Source of the DNA: Allomyces macrogynus ATCC 38327
Lineage: Eukaryota > Blastocladiomycota > Blastocladiomycetes > Blastocladiales > Blastocladiaceae
Direction: 5' to 3'
Length of the DNA: 60,362 nucleotides
Assembly (NCBI GenBank): GCA_000151295.1
Contig: GG745343.1
Span: forward strand, 916,193-976,554
A model generated the notes under the pieces. It was not told the origin of the DNA and ran no database searches. It saw only the letters and a program-made list of their open reading frames with translations. The stretch's first letter is position 1, and every line of letters begins with the position of its first letter. This document shows, piece after piece, positions 54,646 to 60,362 of the stretch. The translations under genes and the position numbers were made by a program.

Positions 54646-55816
54646 TCAAACGCCAGGCACCAGCGGCAGCATGCGGGCAGTGAGCCCGCCCGTAATGTGC
54701 GCGACAAACGCGTTGAGCATATCCTGCGCGTAATTCACGACATCCAAATCCGTGACCGCAAGCCCGGGCGGCATGAAATCGACGCCGTAGAGCGCTGACA
54801 TGACCAAGAGCGTCCTGTTCGACATGCCGGTCTCGATATCGTGCACGGCCACCGGAAACGCAGCCAAACCACGAGCGGGAACGCGCAGAACCAGGTGCTC
54901 GTGGAACGCCTTGTCATCCTCCATCCCATTGAACACTCGTCGTCGTCGACGCCGGCGCGCAGAGCCGGCGCGCGCGCGCAAAAAACGCCACAGTCGGCGC
55001 GTATCGCGCACAGCCGCTCGTACGACAGCAAGACCGGCTTGAGGACGATGTGGCTGGCGTTTTCCACGAGCGGGAAGGGCGGCGACAGAGCCGCAGAAAA
55101 CCGGCGGTACGCTTCCGCGTTCCGCGCCGCCGCAAAGTTGATCTGCGCGCGAACGATCACGGCCAGGGCCATGCGCTCAACACGGTGCTGGTTCGCAACC
55201 AAGTCGTCGACCTGGGGCGGACGCAGCACAAGCTGCTGCTGCTGCTGCAGATCGCGAATCGCGCCAAAGCCAGTGTGTTGCGCGTTGAATGCGCGCCCGT
55301 CCGGCTGCGTCACCAGGTTGACGATCTAGATCTCAGTTCGCGTCAGCATGGACTGCTCCCGTCCGCACACTGCCAAGTGGGTGACCCCATCGTACCCGCT
55401 GCTGGTAGAAGGCAGCATCGCTGTACGCGGCCCACGACTTGTGCTCCCGCTGGACATATACCATTCAATCACGTCCCCCGGAGGAGTGTCTGACAGCGAC
55501 GCAGAGTGCTCACGGGCCAGACAAAGCCACTTGGTGGTTGAATAGGCCTCAAGGAGGTCGGCAGTCGTGATTTCATGGCCAACTGGGAGAACGCGCTCCG
55601 GTTGAGCAGAACGTGCAATCTGCTTATGGACGAGGCAGGTCAGCCGTGCTTCAAACCACGACCAGGGAATCCAGCGACCTGCGGCACCTCGAACGGCAGC
55701 GGTGGCGACATGATCATGACCTGCGGCGGATCGTGCGCCAGGTACGCCAAGCGCTGCTGGGGCAAGATCGTGAACGTGCCGGCCGCCGCCGTGAGCGCGT
55801 GCTGGTTCGTTTGCAT
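54646..55816 (-). CDS. Unrecognised multi-exon gene
   Basis: Several coding-like segments follow each other on the minus strand: MQTNQHALTAAAGTFTILPQ (from 55816), ADLLEAYSTTKWLCLAREHS (about 55560-55490), RVERMALAVIVRAQINFAA (about 55200-55130) and a C-terminal block from AFHEHLVLRVPARGLAAF to ARMLPLVPGV-stop. Plausible short introns link them: GTGCCG...AAGCAG, then GTGTGC...ATCTAG before IVNLVTQP, then GTGGCG...ACGAG before LFNGMEDD. The last link could instead be a frameshift. There is a short poly-Gln run in RDLQQQQQL. I recognise no family; the exon borders are provisional and a broken gene is possible. Confidence 0.4.
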
Positions 55817-56458
55817 CTTGGTGGCCAGACCGACAGAGCGTCTAGGTCGTTGATCCCGGTCTGGTCAGATCGCGTCGGCTGAAAGAGATACCATGGTCAC
55901 ACATCGACCGTACGCCGAGCGAGAAAGGGTGATCCGCGATGGACGTGTTTGGTCGGTTGGTTGCCGGATCGGTCGGTCGCTAATTTGGCGCGCTGTGCTG
56001 GCGACGGAAGGGCTGGCGCGCGTGAGATGAAGAATGCGGGATGTTGCAGTCAATTGCAGCGAGTACCAACCTCGAATGTGCGTTCGGGTCGTGGTGGATG
56101 GTGGGTGGTCGTGCAGGCCACGGGGGAGCGAAAGTAGTCGTGCTTTGTCGGTTCAGTGCAGGACACTTCACACTTGCGAGACGCGTCAGTGGCGCTGGTC
56201 CGTTGGCCCCATCCACTATGACCTGCTCTCTTAACTGATGTCCACGCTGATGACCTTTCCTCACACCAGCGTCCACAAACATTCAGCTTTATTCACAACT
56301 TAATCTCAATTCCACACATTTGCAACCCTCTCCACCTGTGATCACGCCCTCCACGTCTCCACCGCGACTTTGGTCGCCTCGGCCTGCTTCTGCACCAGTT
56401 ACACGTGCAGCACCGCGTCCATCTTGATCGGCACCATCCCCACCAACACGCGCACCTT
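55817..56458. other. Last GC-rich host stretch before the AT-rich island
   Basis: No gene recognised. Presumably upstream region of the unrecognised minus-strand gene. It ends where a hairpin and tandem repeats begin. Confidence 0.45.
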
Positions 56459-56481
56459 GTCCCATACCTACGGTATGGGAC
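56459..56481. repeat. Hairpin-forming palindrome at the island border
   Basis: Arms GTCCCATAC and GTATGGGAC (9 bp, perfect) flank a 5-nt loop. It is followed at once by GGGACACTGTCCC, a second small palindrome. The same TACCGTATG-type core recurs in the adjacent repeats. It may be a recombination or protein-binding site at the edge of the element. Confidence 0.7.
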
Positions 56482-56561
56482 ACTGTCCCCATACTCCGTA
56501 TGCCACAAGTGTCATACTCCGTATGTAGGACAATGTCCCAACCTACGGTATAGGACAAATA

Positions 56562-56686
56562 CCCCGTATGTGGGACATAATATAGCTTATCATAATACTC
56601 CGTATGTGGGACATAATATAGCTTATCATAATACCCCGTATGCGGGACATAATATAGCTTATCATAATACCCCGTATGCGGGACAT
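56562..56686. repeat. 36-bp tandem repeat, about 3.5 copies
   Basis: Units start at 56562, 56598 and 56634, with a partial copy at 56670. Each has (C/T)CCGTATG(T/C)GGGACAT followed by AATATAGCTTATCATAATA, and copies differ at only one or two bases. Degenerate copies of the CCGTATG part spread back to 56490. Because 36 is a multiple of three, a minus-strand frame (56717-56289) stays open and would encode repeats of YYVPHTGYYDKL. I treat that as a consequence of the repeat rather than a gene. Confidence 0.9.
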
Positions 56687-56740
56687 CACACAGCTGTCCG
56701 CCATACCATTTAGCCAAGGCTGTACGTCCGTGGGGACTTG

Positions 56741-57494
56741 CCTTTTCCTCACGGGCGTCTTGCTCTTTTATATCTATGCCTTACCCCGATCGATCTTTGT
56801 TTCGATAATTCGATCGCCCTAAGCCACTCACATGTGAACCTTGCCTACCCCTTGACTTTTTTTGCAAATCCCTGCCATTTATCGATCGTTTTCTACATTC
56901 TCCTTCCTTTTCGAAATTAACGAACCACCCCCGCGGTGAGGTGCAGTATCGTCCAGTATATGAACGATACTACACCGTGGTTCGGGTCAAGGACTACTTC
57001 GCCTCTCGTAGTGCGTTCGCCCAAGACATCCTTTCACTTCTGGCGGGCTCCTCCTCCTTTTATATGCTTTACCGCAATCGATCTTTTTATCGATGCTCAC
57101 GTGGACCTGCTTTTTTTTTCCGTTCACTCATTTTAGGTCCACCTTCACTTTTTTTAGGTCCACTTTGACCCCTTTTTTACCCCTTTAGGTCCACTCAGGT
57201 ACACCACTTCGATCAGGGGTACAAAATGGACATATTATATACCTTTTTTTTAAAAGAGTTTGTATAGAAATACTTCTTACTCAATAAACCAACTGACTAA
57301 GTACATACTACTGACTATTCTATATACCCAATGACCTCCGGAAAAACGAGGGCCATTGGGACCATTGCCTACCGCGAGCGATTTTCAAAAAATATATATA
57401 TCCATAGCTTACCGCAAGCGATATTTTATGTCCACAAACTGGGTCCATTTCTCAAATTCTGGGTCCACCTGACGACAAACGGGGGGCAGGGCGC
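56741..57494. other. AT-rich non-coding leader of the virus-like island
   Basis: No gene. Short direct repeats are visible. TTACCGCAAGCGATATTTT-like elements occur near 56780, 57070, 57370 and 57410, often preceded by TTTATAT. GGTCCAC or its complement recurs at least six times between 57100 and 57475. The sequence is far more AT-rich than everything to the left. It may be a terminal region, replication origin or regulatory region of the element. Confidence 0.6.
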
Positions 57495-59903
57495 CTACTC
57501 GTCCTCTTCTTTCTCCAAAACTGTTTCACTGAAGGTATACCCTACAAGACACTCGCCTTTGTTTACACGTTCTCCGTCAATCTGGACCCTGTGCTTTTCA
57601 ATCAGTTTGCCGTGATTATTATCCAAGACATACTTACGGAGATGTTGACGGAGAGCATTTTTGTCGATAGATTGCACATTACGTTGACACTTGAAATACT
57701 TCCAGATCCTCATAAAAGGCACATAGTCATTACTATCGCTTTTGCTTAAATGGGCTTTGAAGAAATCTTGGACAGGATCATTGTCATCCATGTATTCCTT
57801 TGACCATTCTTTGATCCGTTCGGTGGGTTCCTCATTCCAATGGCGATCATACTTTTCGATAAGCATTAACATGAAATCCTCTTTCCAGAGGGGAATGAGT
57901 TCGTCGATGTCTGCAGCAGGGTAACAGTGATGTGCCTCGTTAACTTTGTCTGGGTCTATTTCGAACGTTGACTGCATGGCCATGACACGGAAACGGCGTT
58001 GCACCCCTCCGTCAGAATCTACGCCTTTTAGTAGCCCGTTCGTCGACATAAATAAACGAAGCTGAGGGCGAAAAGCGATAGTTTCATTTTGGTGGCAATA
58101 CCGTCCAGATTTTATGTCATGAAAGTCTTTGAACGAAGAGGAATTGATTTTCTCCTTGGTGTTTGGTTCTGAAGCATGTCCGTATCGCTTACCCCGCTGA
58201 TTAAGAATTGACGGATCAGGAGCGCCGGCATCCCGTTCTTTGTTAGTGAAGCGAGATGCTGGCACATGGTAGGCATACTCTCCCATTGTTTCCACCATCA
58301 GCATCTCATCCTTACCTTTACCATTGGCTCCGTTTCCGGTATAGAAGTGAATAAGATTCCGCTTGGTATGTCCAGCGAGACATTGAGCTTTAATCATGTA
58401 GTTGTACTCTCTTTCTTCTTCGTGCGGAAAGACTTGGCTGTAAAAATGTTCAATGTCTTTTCGATAGCCCTTGCTTTGTCGAGGAAAGTTATATCCGACA
58501 GAAAGACTCACATAATCTTCTGGTCGACCTTGTCTGGGGGTTTTTGTGTCAGTATCGAAAACAACGTCATTGAATCCAAGTAAGGACTTGTTTGCGTCCA
58601 ATTTCTTTTCAAAGTCTTTGTCTTCGATATATTTGTGCAGCGACATGATGCCCTTTGTTTGACGATCGTACATCTTCAAAATGATTATGTTTTTTTTAAT
58701 CTGTTCGCGTTGAATCCTCAGGCTATCGATCAAGTCCTTGTCTTGATCTCTTTTGCGCTTGTTTAATTCCTCACGTATCTCTCTCGTAAGCTGAGCACAG
58801 AGATTCTTGAAATCTTCCACAATGTCGTTGGCAAAGATTTTACGCAAACGATTACCGCGAGATTTTTCCCAAAGATTTCCATTGAACTCGTACAGTTGTG
58901 ACGGGTTTGGACAAGCGTAACGTAACTTTGGGTACGCTATCTGTAGTTTGTACATGAGAAGAAGTGCCATGTCTTCATCAGAACCATCGAAAAGCTTGAT
59001 AAGATCTGCATATTTTTCTTCAACTGATAATTCAGGAAGTTTGGCACAAACGAAAGTTCGAATTGTGTCCACAAGCTCTTCGTTATCGATAGGTTCACCT
59101 TCATTGTGAGAGAAACAAAGACGTTTGATCAGTGGACAAGGTTCATGTAATGAAATGCTGAAACACGATTTGCCGACATCACCCGTATGGCAGTGATTGG
59201 TGTTAACCACGCAGTGGTGTTTCATGTCGGCAATCTTGATAAACTTTTTATCGATGGAGTAAACCCAATGACGGTTGTCAACATCATCAATTTCGAGTAC
59301 CTTGTTGATTGCTGAATTGATTTCTTCGTCAAGTTCAGACCAGTTTTTGGTTTCAATGCCAACGCTTTTGCGTTTGTTCCGTTCATCGTTTTTTTTGTCG
59401 ATAAAAGTTAAGAAAGTATCAGGTACAGGAGGCAATTCATCAACTTCTTTTAGTATCGGGTAAGTCTCACCGGCATAGATTAGACCTTTATCGTTACGAA
59501 CATCCAAAGCAACGCCTTTGATGGGACTTGCGTTGTTTTTTAGGCTGGGATTGTACTTGAAGAATAAATGATAGCCTCCTGAAGGAGTACTATCGATATG
59601 TCCAACGTGATCTTCAATTGGTCCAATATTTTCTGTCCACCATTCGATTCCAGACTGTAATGTATCACCGTTTTCGTGGACCTTGCTTTGATCTAAATCG
59701 ATAACGGTCACATTCGAAAGTTTGCCTGTCTTGATCGCATAATGCTTGCTGGTTCCAATTGGTACAGGATGGGTGATATGTTTCCACTTTCCAGGTGAGA
59801 GTTTCTTACCGTTTGCGTCGTACTTCAATTCAAACGGAAAATAGACAACGTTATTGAACCAAGCACCCTGAATGATCTGCATGATGTTATTAGTTATTGC
59901 CAT
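57495..59903 (-). CDS. Virus-like primase-helicase: PrimPol domain plus D5-like SF3 helicase
   Basis: An intronless frame encodes 802 residues from the ATG at 59903. The frame is open to 60008, but a TATATAA box at 59927-59921 favours the inner start. The N-terminal third matches archaeo-eukaryotic primase/PrimPol: VTVIDLDQ (metal-binding Asp69/Asp71), STPSGGYHLFF (His112) and ALDVRNDKGLI (Asp134). After a helical D5_N-like part comes the SF3 helicase. Its P-loop is TGNGANGKGK (about residues 522-530), followed by SEPNTKEKINSSSFKDF (motif B region) and LFMSTNGLLKGVDSDGGVQRRFRV (motif C and arginine finger). The P-loop position usually Ser/Thr is Gly. Such proteins replicate the genomes of NCLDVs, polinton-like viruses, virophages and some plasmids. 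AT-rich codon use and lack of introns contrast with all host genes here. No lesion was seen, so it could be recently acquired. Confidence 0.9.
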   Translation of the reverse strand: MAITNNIMQIIQGAWFNNVVYFPFELKYDANGKKLSPGKWKHITHPVPIGTSKHYAIKTGKLSNVTVIDLDQSKVHENGDTLQSGIEWWTENIGPIEDHVGHIDSTPSGGYHLFFKYNPSLKNNASPIKGVALDVRNDKGLIYAGETYPILKEVDELPPVPDTFLTFIDKKNDERNKRKSVGIETKNWSELDEEINSAINKVLEIDDVDNRHWVYSIDKKFIKIADMKHHCVVNTNHCHTGDVGKSCFSISLHEPCPLIKRLCFSHNEGEPIDNEELVDTIRTFVCAKLPELSVEEKYADLIKLFDGSDEDMALLLMYKLQIAYPKLRYACPNPSQLYEFNGNLWEKSRGNRLRKIFANDIVEDFKNLCAQLTREIREELNKRKRDQDKDLIDSLRIQREQIKKNIIILKMYDRQTKGIMSLHKYIEDKDFEKKLDANKSLLGFNDVVFDTDTKTPRQGRPEDYVSLSVGYNFPRQSKGYRKDIEHFYSQVFPHEEEREYNYMIKAQCLAGHTKRNLIHFYTGNGANGKGKDEMLMVETMGEYAYHVPASRFTNKERDAGAPDPSILNQRGKRYGHASEPNTKEKINSSSFKDFHDIKSGRYCHQNETIAFRPQLRLFMSTNGLLKGVDSDGGVQRRFRVMAMQSTFEIDPDKVNEAHHCYPAADIDELIPLWKEDFMLMLIEKYDRHWNEEPTERIKEWSKEYMDDNDPVQDFFKAHLSKSDSNDYVPFMRIWKYFKCQRNVQSIDKNALRQHLRKYVLDNNHGKLIEKHRVQIDGERVNKGECLVGYTFSETVLEKEEDE

Positions 59904-59920
59904 GTGATGAAAGCTCGTGC

Positions 59921-59927
59921 TTATATA
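59921..59927 (-). promoter_or_regulatory. TATA box of the primase-helicase gene
   Basis: TATATAA on the minus strand ends 17 bases before the ATG at 59903. No host gene in this window has such a box so close to its start. It supports the shorter reading of the gene and a compact, virus-style promoter. Confidence 0.65.
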
Positions 59928-60014
59928 TGGGTTTGGAAAAAAAAAATTCATGTATTGATGCGTTTGAACATCCATACATGAATCGATACTTTCAACATTG
60001 TGCAACAAAAAAAA

Positions 60015-60233
60015 TTAACAGATTTTAACTGGACGTGAAGGCAACTCCGATTTAAGCGTCTTTTCAGGCAGGCGAAACGACGTCCAATCAGTTTCATCAG
60101 GAGCACGTTTCAAATGTTTTCTGAAAGTCATGTGTCTTCGAATGTCTTGAGATTGAAGTGTTGCATAATGACATACCGGACAAAAGTACAGTGCATATTC
60201 TGTGTTTTTTTGAAGCCAAGAAACCCGTCCCAT
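60015..60233 (-). CDS. Small C2H2 zinc-finger protein of the virus-like island
   Basis: The frame encodes 72 residues with a single zinc finger: CPVCHYATLQSQDIRRH followed by MTFRKH (two Cys, two His with C2H2 spacing). The rest is basic. It lies directly upstream of the primase-helicase gene, on the same strand, 111 bases from that gene's start. An AT-rich TATTTATATG sequence is about 85 bases upstream of its ATG. Short single-finger proteins are common in NCLDVs and related elements, usually of unknown role. The intact frame, AT-rich codons and location argue that it belongs to the same element. Confidence 0.65.
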   Translation of the reverse strand: MGRVSWLQKNTEYALYFCPVCHYATLQSQDIRRHMTFRKHLKRAPDETDWTSFRLPEKTLKSELPSRPVKIC

Positions 60234-60317
60234 TTTGTTTTGATAAGTTACTCTGTGTTAATAGGTGTCAAGAAATGTTTAAATGCGTTTGGACAAAAGT
60301 ATCGATTGTCACGAGCA

Positions 60318-60362
60318 TATAAATATATTTTGTCCCCATACTGTAAAAACAACAAGCATGTC
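60318..60362 (+). promoter_or_regulatory. TATA box and start of a divergent plus-strand gene, cut by the window end
   Basis: TATAAATA at 60318-60325 is followed by an A-rich leader and an ATG at 60358, two bases before the end. The spacing resembles that of the primase-helicase promoter. This suggests a further gene of the same element begins here in the opposite direction, so the island continues to the right. Confidence 0.5.

Noticed and set aside
54735..55313. Treating the 192-codon minus-strand frame as a complete gene
   Set aside because: Its C-terminal 50 codons switch to Arg/Ser-rich nonsense while another frame becomes protein-like, so an intron or frameshift must separate the parts.
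56490..56700. CRISPR-like array of 36-bp units
   Set aside because: The units are contiguous with no unique spacers, lie in eukaryotic DNA, and are a simple tandem repeat.
59904..60008. Extending the primase-helicase start to the ATG at 60008
   Set aside because: The extra 35 codons span the TATATAA box and an A/T-rich promoter-like tract and add no conserved sequence.
1..60362. tRNA and rRNA genes
   Set aside because: No convincing tRNA A/B boxes with a cloverleaf and no rRNA segments were found by eye; a dedicated tRNA search would be needed to exclude divergent ones.

Overview
This window is GC-rich eukaryotic nuclear DNA from a fungus, most likely a zoosporic (flagellated) early-diverging one such as a blastocladiomycete or chytrid. 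Three things point there. An APSES/KilA-N transcription factor is a fungal hallmark. A CDK20/CCRK-type kinase and a TTD14-like P-loop protein are typical of organisms that keep cilia or flagella and are generally missing from Dikarya. The introns are short (about 40-80 nt, a few longer). The species is inferred, not read.

Layout. 1-5 kb: gene-free GC-rich DNA, then PNS1 (choline-transporter-like, minus strand). 5-16 kb: a cytochrome P450 cluster with one intact copy (11492-13325), one frameshifted copy, two clear pseudogenes and two smaller relics, with NIF3 (9241-10445) in its middle. 16-25 kb: a transcription-type cyclin (minus), an RGG-rich unknown protein and a very large poly-Q cyclin-domain protein. 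26-27 kb: arginase. 27.7-30.6 kb: a gene-poor segment bounded by about 50-bp inverted repeats and containing degenerate tandem repeats of about 155 bp, a candidate decayed transposon. 31.9-40.4 kb: a small predicted membrane protein, the APSES factor, NDUFS4 and ketopantoate hydroxymethyltransferase (head to head, both mitochondrial), and a TTD14-like protein with a 13-nt microexon. 40.6-49 kb: an unknown proline/alanine-rich protein and three kinases: CDK20-like, an NAK-family kinase with a helical C-terminal domain, and a MAP kinase kinase. 50-56 kb: RPB11, a cytochrome c peroxidase-like haem peroxidase, a SPOUT1-type methyltransferase and two unrecognised minus-strand genes.

From about 56.46 kb to the end the DNA changes abruptly. 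A hairpin and a 36-bp tandem repeat lead into AT-rich sequence with an intronless 802-residue PrimPol/D5-like SF3 helicase, a one-finger C2H2 protein and TATA-box promoters very close to the start codons. I read this as the left part of an integrated DNA virus or virus-like mobile element (NCLDV, polinton-like or virophage type) that runs past the window.

The exon models below were built by hand from splice sites, reading phase and family conservation. Donor sites are strikingly often GTACGT, and the decamer TTCTCCACCC recurs in introns.
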